From Thermofilum uzonense (GTDB taxonomy: Archaea; Thermoproteota; Thermoprotei; Thermofilales; Thermofilaceae), in assembly GCF_000993805.1 (NCBI RefSeq), contig NZ_CP009961.1, positions 148,001 through 212,000 on the forward strand: 64,000 bases of DNA, in the 5' to 3' direction. Numbering within the stretch: position 1 is the stretch's first letter; every line of letters starts with the position of its first letter. Positions 1 through 9,459 of the stretch are shown piece by piece. The notes under the pieces were generated by a model. It searched no databases and was not told the origin of the DNA. It saw only the letters and a program-made list of their open reading frames with translations. The position numbers were made by a program, and so were the translations under genes.

Positions 1-1
1 C

Positions 2-295
2 CCAGCCTCTGTCGTTATAAAGGCAAACTCTCGGGCTAGTTACTACCCGGGTGGCTCACCCATGACTGTTAAGCTGATAGCTGATAGGAACACGGGAAGA
101 CTTCTAGGAGCCCAAATTGTTGGTGGCGATGGAGTTCTAGCCCGAATAGACGCCTTGGCCGCTTTAATCGGTAAAGGAGGAAATGTTCGAGACCTCTTCT
201 TCAGCGACTTAGCTTACGCTCCTCCATTTGCTCCCGTCTGGGACCCCGTTATTGTTGCTGCTCGGGTTCTTCTTGGAAAAATTGAGAAGGAGTAG
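2..295 (+). CDS. FAD/NAD(P)-dependent disulfide oxidoreductase, C-terminal fragment
   Basis: This is the 3' end of a flavoprotein whose start lies left of the window; the frame is open from base 2. The visible part is the dimerisation domain of the pyridine nucleotide-disulfide oxidoreductase family. It shows the run Y-Y-P-G-G-S-P, then a strand with [11 protein letters not shown], then the R-I-D-xx-A helix. This arrangement is typical of CoA-disulfide reductases and NADH oxidases. The FAD and NAD binding parts and the redox cysteine are not in view, so the exact reaction cannot be told. Its last 47 bases overlap the end of the convergent membrane-protein gene. Confidence 0.8.
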   Translation, partial: PASVVIKANSRASYYPGGSPMTVKLIADRNTGRLLGAQIVGGDGVLARIDALAALIGKGGNVRDLFFSDLAYAPPFAPVWDPVIVAARVLLGKIEKE

Positions 296-821
296 TCTCA
301 TCTCGATTTTTATATGCCACGTAGAGATAGCCGCCGAATAATAGAGAGACACCTCCAATTAGTGAAAGAAATGCTGAAATAATGCTTTCTAGGAGAACAA
401 GTTCCTCATTGTATTTCGCAAAATAAAAAGTTAAGAATACTGTAGAGCTACAGCTACTGCAGCTTCGATTAACTAGCAAGGCGGCCGGCTTATCTTCGAA
501 ATAAATAAATCCTGAAGTATTTTTCTGGGCATCTCTTATTATCAGCCTGCCAACCTCTGTGGAGTTAGAGTTCAAGAAGACTAGGCTGAGGTTCACATAG
601 CGATCACCATCATATGTAAGGTTATAGTAAGTCTTTAAGGAAAGACTCGAGGGGAGCTCAATTCTTGTTGAGTTTTTCAGTGGAAGCCTTATCATAACAG
701 GGATTTTCTCATGCATTGCAAGATGATAATTAACACTCCACGCCAAGGAAGAACCTATAGCCAGTAGGACAAAACCTAGGATTATCAACTTTATGGGAAA
801 ATCTTTTCTCTTCTCCTCCAA
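249..821 (-). CDS. Hypothetical bitopic membrane protein
   Basis: I do not recognise this 190-residue protein. It has a hydrophobic segment near residues 11-28 (probably an uncleaved signal anchor), a polar middle rich in N-x-S/T sites, a C-S-S-C-S-S motif near residue 120, and a second membrane helix near residues 145-168 followed by a charged, glutamine-rich tail. The central domain therefore probably faces outside, where the cysteines could form disulfides. The start is TTG at 821. It lies just downstream of ileS on the same strand (about 40 bases), so co-transcription is possible. Its 3' end overlaps the oxidoreductase gene by 47 bases. Confidence 0.6.
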   Translation of the reverse strand: MEEKRKDFPIKLIILGFVLLAIGSSLAWSVNYHLAMHEKIPVMIRLPLKNSTRIELPSSLSLKTYYNLTYDGDRYVNLSLVFLNSNSTEVGRLIIRDAQKNTSGFIYFEDKPAALLVNRSCSSCSSTVFLTFYFAKYNEELVLLESIISAFLSLIGGVSLLFGGYLYVAYKNRDETTPSQFFQEEPEQQQ

Positions 822-862
822 GGCTTGGTCGACGTGTTATAAGAGAAATTTACTGATAAATC

Positions 863-3800
863 TTACTGGTTCTTGAATCGTCTTATCCCAATCTTAATCT
901 TTATATCGCCTATCTCCCAATCAGCGACAAGATCCCCTTTGACGTCTTCTTCATGTGAAACCAGGAAGAGAGCCTTGGATCTGCTTTCAGTTCTCAAGTA
1001 ATCTTCATAGCCTTTAACGAGTTCAATGAACTCGCCAGGTATGTAGATTGTTGTCTCAATATACTCATCTATGGAAAGGCTGAGCTGCTTTCTCATGAAC
1101 TGTATTCTCCTGAGAGTATCTCGGGCGAGCCCCTCGGCAAGTTCTTTCTCGCTAATGTTGGTGTCAAGCACTATAGTCCCCCATGTAGTCGTATCTCCAT
1201 CGTAATGTTCCCTCCAAGACTCCAGGATCTCGAACATACTCTTCTCTAGGTGGAAGACTCTTCCCGCCACCTCTAGGTCGATTGAGCCTTTCTCAGCTAA
1301 ACTTCTTGCAACTTCCTCTTTTTTCTTATTTACCTCCTCGATGACCAGGCTAGTATACTCTCTCAACGTAGGTCCCAGGAGACGATAAACTGGTTCAACC
1401 TTGACTGATTTGTAGGATACGAGTTCCTCGGCTGGACGAACTTCAACCTTCTTTACGTTGACTTGTGAAGCTATTATACGATCCATCATCCGTACGCTCT
1501 CAGTTATCTTTGGATCACTTGTGAAAATATACAGAGCTGGGAGAGGCTGCCTTATCTTGATTCCATTTTTCATTCTTAATGCTAAGGCTTTTTCAACAAT
1601 CTCCCTGGCAAGGCTCATCTTCTTTTCTAACTCAGGGTCTAAGAAGTCGTCACGAGGCTCAGGCCAGGATAACATGTGGATGCTAGGAGGCGCTTCCTCA
1701 TACCTGAAGGATTCAAGATAGATTCGCTCTGTTGTAAAGGGTATTATAGGAGATGCTATCACGAGTAAGCGTTTCAAAACATAGCTTAACGTAGCGTATG
1801 CAGCTATTTTTTCATACGATGCTTCTTCGATCCAAACTCTGGGTCTTATAAGCCTGATGTACCAATGGCTAAGATCTTCAACCACGAAATCTCTTATGAG
1901 TTTTACAGCACGATGTATGTTCAATGTGTCAAATGCGTTTTTAACTTCACGAGCAACAGTCTCAAATCTGGACAATAACCACTTATCCTCTATTGACAGT
2001 TTGTCAAGGAGAGCGTCAACCGGATATTCCTCAGGGTTAAACTTGTCTAAGCTCATGTATAGGGTCGCAAAGTAATAGACGTTCCAAAAGATGTTCAAAT
2101 CAGAGTATACTTCCTCCAATCCTTTCCACGAGAACTTCATGTCCTCCCAGGTCGTAGTTCGCAGGACAAACCATCTGAAAACATCCCTGCTTCCATACTT
2201 ATACTCTAGGACTTGGCGGGGCTCTACATAGTTCCCCAGCGATTTGTGCATTTCTCTTCCTTGCTCATCCAGGGCGAAACCATGCATCAAGACTCGACGA
2301 TAGGGGGCTTCATCGAAGGTTATTATTCCACTACGCAGGAGTGAGAAAAACCAGCCCGCTATCTGGTCATGCCCTTCTATGATCAAATCTGCGGGGTAAA
2401 GTTCCTTGAATTTTTCACGGATTTGAGGATAGCCAAGACTGGCATAAAAAGCAACTCCGGAGTCTAACCACACGTCCAGCACGTCGGGCACCCTCTTCAT
2501 AATGCCACCACATTTGGGGCACCTAAGTGTGACCTTGTCTATCCAAGGACGGTGCAAGTCTGGGATTTCTAGTTTCCCTCCGGCAAGCTCCTCTAATTCC
2601 TTCTTGGAGCCAACTACAACCCTCTCCCCGCATTTCTCACACACCCAGATGGGGGCTGGAGTACCCCAATATCTCTGACGTGAGATTATCCAGTCTCTAA
2701 GACCGGCAAGCCAGTTCTTGAAGCGCGAGTACCCCGCCCATTCCGGAACCCATTCAACTTTCTCAGCCTCTTCTAATAACCTATTCTTTAGATGAGTTAC
2801 GCGAATAAACCACTGTTTAGTCCCTCTAAGAACAAGGGGAGTTTTACAGCGCCAGCATATGGGGTATCTGTGCCTGATGACTCCAGAGTGGAAGAGATAT
2901 CCTTTTCTTTTCAGGTCCTCGATAATCACTCCGTTTGCATCCCTAACGTTTAATCCAGAATACTTTCCGGCCTCCTTTGTGAGGCGCCCCTTCTCATCGA
3001 CAAGTACTACGATGGGTAGGGAGTACCTAAGACCCACTATGTAATCCTCTTCTCCATGTCCGGGAGCGCTATGAACCAGACCTGTCCCCTCTTGAGCCGA
3101 GACAAATTCCTCTGATAGGACAACCCTGTGTGCATCCGCCAGCCCTTTTTGGGCATCTACTTCGTCGGCGAGAGGGTGCAGATATCTTAGCCCCTCAAGC
3201 TCAACACCTTTTACCTCCTCCAAGACCTTATATTCCGTAATCCCGGCCTCCTTCAAAACAGCTTCTAACCTATCTTTAGCTATGAGAAGTATATCTCCCC
3301 TAACTTCAACCCATACGTATACAAGCTTAGGGTTAGCCATCACTGCTACGTTTGCAGGGAGGGTCCACGGAGTAGTAGTCCAAATTAGTATGTATCTATT
3401 CTTTTCATTAGCAACGGGGAACTTGACGTATATTGAGGGGTCTTCTAGCTCTGTGTACTCTGTAACCTCATAGTCTGCTAGCGTTGTTTCACATCTGGGG
3501 CACCAATGTACAACTTTCAATCCATAGTCAAGAAGCCTTTTCTCCTCAGCCTTCTTTACAAGCCACCATGCCCCCTCTATATATCTAGCGTCCATTGTCG
3601 TGTATGGTCTCTCCCAGTCCATGGAGACTCCGAACTCTTTGAAGTAGGAATTCAAGGACGAAATGTTCTGCTTGACAAACCCCTTGCACTCTTCGATGAA
3701 TCTATCGACTCCATAATCTTCTATATCCTTCTTTGACTTGAAGCCCAGCCTTCTCTCTATCTGAACCTCAATTGGGAGTCCATGACAATCATACCCCGGT

Positions 3801-4054
3801 TGGTCATTTACGCTATAGCCCAGAGCCCTATAATAACGGATAACAGCATCTTTGAGAACCTTATTCCATAATGTACCAACGTGTGGAACACCGCTTGAAG
3901 CATAGGGTGGACCGTCCAAGAAGTAAAACTTTGGTTTTCCCCTAGCCTTTTCCCGTATAAGGTCATATATTTTGTTCTCGTACCAGTAGTTTAAAATCTC
4001 GCCCTCGTATTTCTTGGGATTGAATTCTTGCGAGAGAGCTCTAACTATGCCCAT
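863..4054 (-). CDS. ileS: Isoleucyl-tRNA synthetase
   Basis: A full-length class I synthetase of about 1063 residues that charges tRNA-Ile in the cytoplasm. The HIGH-type signature is H-V-G-T near residue 58 after L-D-G-P-P-Y-A, and the KMSKS loop reads M-H-K-S-L-G-N near residue 600, a form common in archaeal and eukaryotic IleRS. Several CxxC pairs (C-P-R-C, C-W-R-C, C-E-K-C, C-P-K-C) mark zinc sites in the editing and catalytic regions. The frame is open from a GTG at 4063, but the ATG at 4054 is preceded by a GGTGG ribosome site with suitable spacing and gives the usual N-terminus, so I prefer it. No other synthetase gene lies nearby. Confidence 0.95.
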   Translation of the reverse strand: MGIVRALSQEFNPKKYEGEILNYWYENKIYDLIREKARGKPKFYFLDGPPYASSGVPHVGTLWNKVLKDAVIRYYRALGYSVNDQPGYDCHGLPIEVQIERRLGFKSKKDIEDYGVDRFIEECKGFVKQNISSLNSYFKEFGVSMDWERPYTTMDARYIEGAWWLVKKAEEKRLLDYGLKVVHWCPRCETTLADYEVTEYTELEDPSIYVKFPVANEKNRYILIWTTTPWTLPANVAVMANPKLVYVWVEVRGDILLIAKDRLEAVLKEAGITEYKVLEEVKGVELEGLRYLHPLADEVDAQKGLADAHRVVLSEEFVSAQEGTGLVHSAPGHGEEDYIVGLRYSLPIVVLVDEKGRLTKEAGKYSGLNVRDANGVIIEDLKRKGYLFHSGVIRHRYPICWRCKTPLVLRGTKQWFIRVTHLKNRLLEEAEKVEWVPEWAGYSRFKNWLAGLRDWIISRQRYWGTPAPIWVCEKCGERVVVGSKKELEELAGGKLEIPDLHRPWIDKVTLRCPKCGGIMKRVPDVLDVWLDSGVAFYASLGYPQIREKFKELYPADLIIEGHDQIAGWFFSLLRSGIITFDEAPYRRVLMHGFALDEQGREMHKSLGNYVEPRQVLEYKYGSRDVFRWFVLRTTTWEDMKFSWKGLEEVYSDLNIFWNVYYFATLYMSLDKFNPEEYPVDALLDKLSIEDKWLLSRFETVAREVKNAFDTLNIHRAVKLIRDFVVEDLSHWYIRLIRPRVWIEEASYEKIAAYATLSYVLKRLLVIASPIIPFTTERIYLESFRYEEAPPSIHMLSWPEPRDDFLDPELEKKMSLAREIVEKALALRMKNGIKIRQPLPALYIFTSDPKITESVRMMDRIIASQVNVKKVEVRPAEELVSYKSVKVEPVYRLLGPTLREYTSLVIEEVNKKKEEVARSLAEKGSIDLEVAGRVFHLEKSMFEILESWREHYDGDTTTWGTIVLDTNISEKELAEGLARDTLRRIQFMRKQLSLSIDEYIETTIYIPGEFIELVKGYEDYLRTESRSKALFLVSHEEDVKGDLVADWEIGDIKIKIGIRRFKNQ

Positions 4055-4325
4055 ACAAACCACCTGAAGTCACGAATAACATTAAAATCTAATGTTGGTC
4101 TACCATTGAGCAATAATAACGGGTGTAAAGCCGAAAAAACCTTAATTCTCAAATTTGGCGGTGCATTTCACCTACCCTTGAGTCTAAGAACATACCTATA
4201 TATTTATTTTTCCTTTGTATAAGTCTACCCTTTACACGGGATTGTAATTTATTTTATAACGTTTAACGCTCCACTTAAAAATAGTAACGAATGCCGCATT
4301 TCTTTCTAAGGAGAAGCAATGACAC

Positions 4326-5139
4326 TTAAACTAACTTTTGAGAGTTTTTCTTAATCAGTCTTATTGAAAGTAGATAGAGAACTATGAAGGGCAAACCTAT
4401 TGCCAACGCACTGGTCAGTGTTGGATCCGGCGTGATTACAACTAGAATTGACAGGGTCAGTAGAATCACATAGCGCCAATTCTTTTCCAATGTCTCGTGA
4501 TTTACAAGACCCACTTTATTTAGAGCGAGAATAACTAGCGGAAACGTGAAGAATAATCCTATCGCTACAGAACCTAAGAAAACATTCTGGTAGAAGTCAT
4601 GAATTGCAAAGTATGGAGAGGCTCCTCCAAGCTTTGCAATCCATAGAGCTACTAGAAAGGTTAGGGGAGTTACAATAAAGAAGCCGTACGCCACTCCCAT
4701 TATAAAGAGGAAGTTAACCGCGAATAGGTACTTTTTTTATAATCTTCTTCTCATGGGAATAAAGGCCGGGTTCCAAGAACCTGTAGATGTAATAAAGCGT
4801 GATCGGGGTTGATACAGTGACGGCAATGAGCCCGGACATTATAACAGCTGCCGTGAGACTATCAAACCACCCATGTGAAATAAGAATAACTTTGGAGTCG
4901 TTCAGTCCCAGTGTCAGAGACAATTGACGTGTTATGGGGTGTTCATCGTGAGAAAGCATCACTCTTTTAGTAAGGTTCATAAAATAAAAGGCCAAAGGAG
5001 TATAGCTAGGAAGAAGATGAGGAGCTGGGAGCACTAACAGGGAAGCGATAACTCCTACCCAAACAATGAGTATCTTACGCATTGTTTCCAGTAGCTCATA
5101 TACGTGTTCGAGTAAAGGTTTCTCAGGCAGCTCTGACAT
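4326..5139 (-). pseudogene. tatC: Twin-arginine translocase TatC, interrupted by a one-base frameshift
   Basis: TatC is the multi-span membrane receptor for folded twin-arginine substrates. Residues 1-141 (5139 to 4714) carry the N-terminal signature (P-L-L-E-H-x-x-E-L) and F-L-E-P-G-L-Y-x-x-E-K-K before transmembrane helix 3. The frame then breaks at a run of seven A (seven T on the + strand near 4732-4738). Reading with one A fewer continues K-Y-L-F-A-V-N-F-L-F-I-M-G directly into the remaining helices (ORF from 4700 to 4326). Both halves are otherwise intact and well conserved. The cause may be a sequencing error, a recent mutation, or slippage at the A run; the sequence alone cannot decide. 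No tatA-like gene is in the window. Confidence 0.85.
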
Positions 5140-5210
5140 AATCCTTTGTACAATGAAAGGTACAAGTTAAATTTATATTATTCCATACGTCTTAAACACG
5201 GTGAAAAAGG

Positions 5211-5450
5211 TTGGCAAAACTTAAGGTCATTATCGACAGGGATCAATGCATAAGCGACATGGCTTGTGTCAGCTTATGCCCTGAAGTTTTCGAGATGAGC
5301 GAGGAAGACGGAAAGAGCCAGATCGTTGCCAAGTACAGAGTTGGAGGTAACCCCGGTGAGGGTGAGGTACCCGTAGAGCTTGAAGAATGTGTGAAGAGTG
5401 CAGCCGAAGCTTGTCCAGTATCCATAATTCACGTCCAGAAAATCGAGTGA
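5211..5450 (+). CDS. Single-cluster ferredoxin (CxxDxxC type)
   Basis: A 79-residue electron carrier. The cluster motif is C-I-S-D-M-A-C-V-S-L-C-P near residues 13-24 with a fourth cysteine in E-A-C-P-V near residue 68. An aspartate takes the place of the second cysteine, as in Pyrococcus furiosus ferredoxin, where Asp is a ligand and the cluster can convert between [3Fe-4S] and [4Fe-4S]. The overall pattern (x-V-F-E-M after the motif, A-C-P-V-S-I-I at the end) matches that family over its whole length. The start is TTG at 5211. It could serve the aldehyde ferredoxin oxidoreductase encoded further right, but this is only an inference. Its 3' end overlaps the convergent peptidase gene by 22 bases. 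Confidence 0.9.
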   Translation: MAKLKVIIDRDQCISDMACVSLCPEVFEMSEEDGKSQIVAKYRVGGNPGEGEVPVELEECVKSAAEACPVSIIHVQKIE

Positions 5451-6985
5451 TTTTCTGCGTTTTTCTCAATTTTTTCAAAAACACTTTTGCTTCTCGCTAT
5501 ATCTATCTCCTTTTGAACCTTCTCATTTAGAAAGTAAGTTATCACTCCAATCGCGATGCCTATACCAAGCACGACTGTCTCGAAAGTCGTACTAGAACTA
5601 GGAGCAGAGGTCGTGTCTTTGCTTGTTGCTGGAGGGTTCCAGTCTTTTATATCCTTGAACCCCCAAGATCGGAATAGGGGTGCAAGGTTTTTACCTGCGG
5701 CAATACTTAGGACAGCTACAATGTCATTGGTTGTCTTGACCTTTCCGTAATCCCTTATGGCTTGAAAAAGGCTTTTTATAAACGCTTCGCCATTATAGGT
5801 TGCGCTTAGATTTTCAATTATATAGAAGCTAGCCAAGTATGCGTCTCCCACTAGTTCTGGAACAGTTGGCCAGTGTTGAATCAGGGATAGATTACCCTCG
5901 TAGTATTTGTAAAGTGTACGAGAGGCATTTATCATGTCGTTTCTGAGCTCGGCGACATTATATCCTAGGCCTTCAGCCACACTGATCGAAATGTACTGTG
6001 CTAGCCCCTCGTGGAACCATCGTGTTTCGTCATTTGCTTCGACGCCTGCCTTACCAAGAAAAGCGTGAACCATCTCGTGTATTATCGTAGTTTCAAGGTA
6101 ACCTGGAGCATACCTTATAAGCCCAAGGTTTAACATAATGGGGCCTCTTCCCCCCGCATTGATGTCTTCTCCCATTACGAATCCTAGAGTCGTTATACCT
6201 CCCAAGCTCTGTTTGGGTAGATAGAATCTGAATACAAGCTCCTGTAAGGATACTCCTGTCATGCTAGTTAGATTAGCGTAGGCCTTTGAGGCCACGGTTA
6301 GAACCCTTTGAGCTAAGGACTTGTAAAAAGGTGGCGACTGGACTCTAATTGTGGTGTCGCGTACACTCGTATTAAAATCAACTGTAGTGACGTTAGAGAG
6401 TGTCAGGTATTCTATTACGACCCTACCAGAGATCACGGTAGGAGTGCCGGGAGCGAGAACATATCTTCTATATCCATTTACATTGATCCCCGTTGAGATC
6501 GGGGACTCAAGGGTTATTTTGCCAACGTTTGGTATTTTGACATAAACCTCTATGTTGACAGGAGGTGTAGATACAAGCATAGGGCTCATAAACCAGCCTT
6601 GGTTGTCGGCAAGCAGGCTAGCATAGGGGAATTTATAGCATATGGAGAGAATTGCCGTACCGTTTTCTCCAGGATTAAGATTGATCGTAGAGTTATAGTA
6701 GAAATAAGCGGATGAGGGAGCGTTTACTATTTGTGGAGTACCGTAGCTCTCGCATATTGTGTAGTTTTCGAATCTTGGAAGAGTAAAAAGAATCTTTGTT
6801 TTACCCAGTGTCTTGAATGTGATCTTCACGGTGGCATTACCTGTGTCATCTACGTTTATAACGGCTTTGATTGTAGGTAAAGGCTCAGCTTTAAATACAT
6901 GGATATTATTGAGGATGAGAAATGACAGAATGATAAGTAGAATAATACCTGTCGATGTTTCTTTAATTTCGTGTCGTGATGGCAT
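5429..6985 (-). CDS. Membrane-anchored gluzincin-type metallopeptidase
   Basis: A 518-residue protein with an N-terminal hydrophobic segment (residues 13-31, signal-like), a long beta-rich region with many N-glycosylation sites, a zinc site H-E-M-V-H near residue 302, the third-ligand motif H-E-G-L-A-Q-Y about 20 residues later, and a C-terminal membrane helix near residues 475-495 ending in a charged cytoplasmic tail. The HExxH plus downstream E layout is that of gluzincins (M1/M61-like). It is therefore probably an outward-facing protease tethered to the membrane. Substrate unknown. It starts at an ATG and stands alone. Confidence 0.8.
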   Translation of the reverse strand: MPSRHEIKETSTGIILLIILSFLILNNIHVFKAEPLPTIKAVINVDDTGNATVKITFKTLGKTKILFTLPRFENYTICESYGTPQIVNAPSSAYFYYNSTINLNPGENGTAILSICYKFPYASLLADNQGWFMSPMLVSTPPVNIEVYVKIPNVGKITLESPISTGINVNGYRRYVLAPGTPTVISGRVVIEYLTLSNVTTVDFNTSVRDTTIRVQSPPFYKSLAQRVLTVASKAYANLTSMTGVSLQELVFRFYLPKQSLGGITTLGFVMGEDINAGGRGPIMLNLGLIRYAPGYLETTIIHEMVHAFLGKAGVEANDETRWFHEGLAQYISISVAEGLGYNVAELRNDMINASRTLYKYYEGNLSLIQHWPTVPELVGDAYLASFYIIENLSATYNGEAFIKSLFQAIRDYGKVKTTNDIVAVLSIAAGKNLAPLFRSWGFKDIKDWNPPATSKDTTSAPSSSTTFETVVLGIGIAIGVITYFLNEKVQKEIDIARSKSVFEKIEKNAENHSIFWT

Positions 6986-7067
6986 ATTATCTGTCGTTGA
7001 CTTGGAATGACACCTTAATTAGCTTATTGAGTCAAATGAGAAATTATTAACTCTCAAGTATGCTCTA

Positions 7068-7748
7068 ATGGGGGTTAAAAATTTGACCTCAACGATCAAT
7101 TGTGAGAAAACAGTATTTGTGTCTGACCTTCACTGTAGATCCGGGAGGATTTGCCACCAGTTGGCAATGATCATTAAAGTGTCTCATCTGTTGCAGGCAA
7201 GCTGTCTGGTGGTGGCGGGCGATCTGTTCGAGGATCTTCATTATAGAATCAGCACATACCAGCTGAAGTTTGAAATTTTAAAGCTCGGCCTCCCAACCGA
7301 GCTTCCACCCCTCATTATCTACACACCTAGTTTTTCCTCACATGACCCGATTGTCGATGAAGGCTCCATCAATCTGGGAAGATCTAGAATCTATATACGT
7401 AGAGTGGCCCATATACAATTGGGGGACGATGAAGTTGTGGTGACTCACGGTGATATCGGCATCGCAAACGGGGCTATCGCCCACTTAGTTGATAGAGTTG
7501 GCAGCCTGGTTGGAAGGAAGTTACTCGTGGAGGAAAAGGTCAAAGAGAAGTTAAACCTCAGGAATCAATGGCTTATCATGGGTCACACACATATCCCCGG
7601 ACTTGACACAACTCGTAGAATTGGGAATCCTGGTTCCTGGAAATCAGCCTGGGGAAAATGGCTTCCCTACTGGCGTAAACCCACATATAGCCTGATATTC
7701 TATGACGGTAAAAGTTTTAGGTTGGTTTATCCTCTAAAAACGATATGA
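7068..7748 (+). CDS. Calcineurin-like metallophosphoesterase
   Basis: This 226-residue protein carries the metal-site motifs of the metallophosphoesterase fold in order: S-D-L-H-C near residue 20, A-G-D-L-F near residue 50, V-T-H-G-D near residue 125 and G-H-T-H-I-P near residue 170. The usual G-N-H-[DE] motif is not evident: the matching region reads Y-T-P-S-F-S-S-H-D. So one ligand position may be altered. The ATG start follows an AT-rich leader. Its stop overlaps the start of the nucleoside phosphorylase gene by 4 bases (ATGA), so the two are translationally coupled and the enzyme may work on a nucleotide or nucleoside phosphate, but the substrate is not known. Confidence 0.8.
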   Translation: MGVKNLTSTINCEKTVFVSDLHCRSGRICHQLAMIIKVSHLLQASCLVVAGDLFEDLHYRISTYQLKFEILKLGLPTELPPLIIYTPSFSSHDPIVDEGSINLGRSRIYIRRVAHIQLGDDEVVVTHGDIGIANGAIAHLVDRVGSLVGRKLLVEEKVKEKLNLRNQWLIMGHTHIPGLDTTRRIGNPGSWKSAWGKWLPYWRKPTYSLIFYDGKSFRLVYPLKTI

Positions 7749-8485
7749 CATATTATCATCCTCTCTCGAAAAAACCTTACCATATATTGGCGAAGCCAGG
7801 TGATATTGCCGAACGAGTTGTGGTCTCAGGAGATCCCCAACGCGTCGAGAGGGCCTCAAAGCTGCTTGAAAATCCACGTGTGGTTAACACTCATAGAGGA
7901 TACCTTGTGGTTACCGGCAAATACAAGGGTACGGAGGTGACGCTGGCCACTCACGGCATAGGTGCTCCTTCGGCTGCCATTGTCTTTGAAGAATTAGTTA
8001 TGCTGGGCGCTAAGGTTATCATTAGGGCTGGTACCTGTGGGGCTATTAGGAAAGAGGCTGGATTGGGCACGCTGGCAATAATAGAGGCTTCAGCTTATAC
8101 TCCAGGGGGCACCTTAGGGATGTATTTCCCAGGTGTTTCATATCCAGCCTACGCGACGCCTGAAGTCGTCCTTGAACTAGAAAACGCGGCTAAGCGCCTT
8201 AACACACCATATTTCAGAGGCGTAGCGCTTTCGCATGATGCATTCCACATGGTTGAGCGAAAGGCCCATGAGTGGGCTCAGCTCGGGATCGATTTCCTAG
8301 AGATGGAATCTGCTATTCTCTATGCACTTGCAAGGCTACGAGGCTTTAAGGCTGGAGCCGTGGCACTAGTCGTGGACAACATGTCTACGGGACAAGAACT
8401 AACCGAAAACAAAACACAATTAGAGCTTTCAATGATAAAAACAGTCTTAGAGGCAATCACATCCTTTAAGATGGGAGGGTCTTGA
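7745..8485 (+). CDS. Purine-nucleoside phosphorylase family protein (PNP/UDP family)
   Basis: A 246-residue phosphorylase that would split nucleosides with phosphate for base salvage. Family marks are G-D-P-Q-R near residue 30 (phosphate site), the A-T-H-G-I-G-A-P-S-A-A-I-V-F-E-E-L stretch, R-A-G-T-C-G near residue 100, and the ribose-binding E-M-E-S near residue 182. A V-V-D-N segment near residue 207 supplies an aspartate where E. coli PNP has its catalytic Asp, which favours purine substrates. The gene lies in an operon with the phosphoesterase before it and taw3 after it. A second family member with Asn at this place is encoded at 62755-63465. Confidence 0.88.
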   Translation: MTYYHPLSKKPYHILAKPGDIAERVVVSGDPQRVERASKLLENPRVVNTHRGYLVVTGKYKGTEVTLATHGIGAPSAAIVFEELVMLGAKVIIRAGTCGAIRKEAGLGTLAIIEASAYTPGGTLGMYFPGVSYPAYATPEVVLELENAAKRLNTPYFRGVALSHDAFHMVERKAHEWAQLGIDFLEMESAILYALARLRGFKAGAVALVVDNMSTGQELTENKTQLELSMIKTVLEAITSFKMGGS

Positions 8486-9072
8486 GCACAAATAAGTGGA
8501 ATGAACTTAGGGATCTAGCATTAAAACAGCTAGAAGAACACAAGCTTCAAGGACGCGTCGACCAGGATATAGTGTGGTTACTAGATCTAATAAATTCCTC
8601 GCCTGATTACTACACAACTAGCAGTTGTAGCGGTAGAATCCAGGTGGCAGCGGGGGCACATCCAGGCGATAAGGGCAAACTTCGTGTAATTGCAAAGTGG
8701 CATCGCATTATCCAACCAGAGGAGCTAACCCTTGTATTGTCCTCCACGAATGAAGACAACGTTTGGTTTTCTGTTCATCCCCCGATCTTCCATGTAGTTG
8801 CAAGGGATCTGCGAGCAGCTAAACGTCTTCTCGTTGCGGCTAGAAACTCGGGATTCAAGCACAGTGGTATTCAAGGCTTAGGAAAGCGTATAATTGTCGA
8901 GATAATGTCTATGGAGAAGATTGAGACACCACTGAGATTACATGGCATACAGATAGTTGGCTATGACTCTTTAGTCTTACTAGTTGAGGCTGCTAATCAA
9001 GCTTTATTACGTGGTAAGAGAAGGCTTTCACGTCTGGCCGAAGTATTCTACAGTAGAGATAAAACATCATGA
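8482..9072 (+). CDS. taw3: tRNA wybutosine-synthesising protein Taw3 (TYW3 family)
   Basis: The 196-residue protein matches the TYW3 family, which methylates the tricyclic wyosine base at position 37 of tRNA-Phe. The conserved core is Y-Y-T-T-S-S-C-S-G-R-I near residues 43-53, followed by K-W-H after a short G-rich loop, and later S-G-I-Q near residue 134 and H-G-I-Q near residue 153. The start is TTG at 8482, whose bases overlap the TGA of the phosphorylase gene, so the order phosphoesterase-phosphorylase-taw3 forms one operon. The other wyosine enzymes (Taw1, Taw2, Trm5) are not in the window. The 3' end overlaps the convergent regulator gene by 6 bases. Confidence 0.9.
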   Translation: MSTNKWNELRDLALKQLEEHKLQGRVDQDIVWLLDLINSSPDYYTTSSCSGRIQVAAGAHPGDKGKLRVIAKWHRIIQPEELTLVLSSTNEDNVWFSVHPPIFHVVARDLRAAKRLLVAARNSGFKHSGIQGLGKRIIVEIMSMEKIETPLRLHGIQIVGYDSLVLLVEAANQALLRGKRRLSRLAEVFYSRDKTS

Positions 9073-9459
9073 GTGGCATGGAACAAATTTACAGGTCTTG
9101 CATCCACTTTTCTGTAGTCCATTCTCGAGCTCTAGGATTCTCTCGCTCTGGGCCCTCGTATAAATGACTTCAATGCATTTTCCCTCAGAGGAGTGTATGT
9201 GCAATCTGCTCAATATCATATCCTTGTTGTCTTCTAATGTGTGGTCTATCTTGTCACTCATTTGTGGTTCATAAGATAATATTAATACACCCTCACATGT
9301 ATGTGGTGTCATGAAGTGGAATTTTCCATTAAGGAATTCCCTTAAAGCCAAGTTTACTATATGAGACCTGTTTGTCTCAGTGGCCTGGACCAGCTTCTCA
9401 ATCTCTTGGGCCAGCCTCTCATCTATACTTACTCCAAACCTAGCCTTCGTACTCATCAC
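9067..9459 (-). CDS. NikR-like ribbon-helix-helix metal regulator
   Basis: A 130-residue repressor with an N-terminal ribbon-helix-helix (residues 5-45, A-R-F-G-V-S-I-D-E) and a C-terminal ACT-like domain as in nickel regulator NikR. The ligand block H-I-H-x6-C-I-E-V lines up with NikR His87, His89 and Cys95. The position of His76 appears to be Glu, with a His three residues earlier. The tail is unusual: C-K-T-C-x5-C-H at the very end. Its ATG overlaps the stop of the permease gene by 4 bases, so it is the last gene of the metal ABC operon and probably controls it. Which metal it senses (Ni, Zn, Mn or Co) is open. Confidence 0.85.
   Translation of the reverse strand: MMSTKARFGVSIDERLAQEIEKLVQATETNRSHIVNLALREFLNGKFHFMTPHTCEGVLILSYEPQMSDKIDHTLEDNKDMILSRLHIHSSEGKCIEVIYTRAQSERILELENGLQKSGCKTCKFVPCHS

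Noticed and set aside
1636-1666. C/D-like boxes inside ileS (TCAG, 11 nt, TCGTCAC, TCAG on the + strand)
   Set aside because: No box C at the required distance, and the segment is conserved coding sequence.
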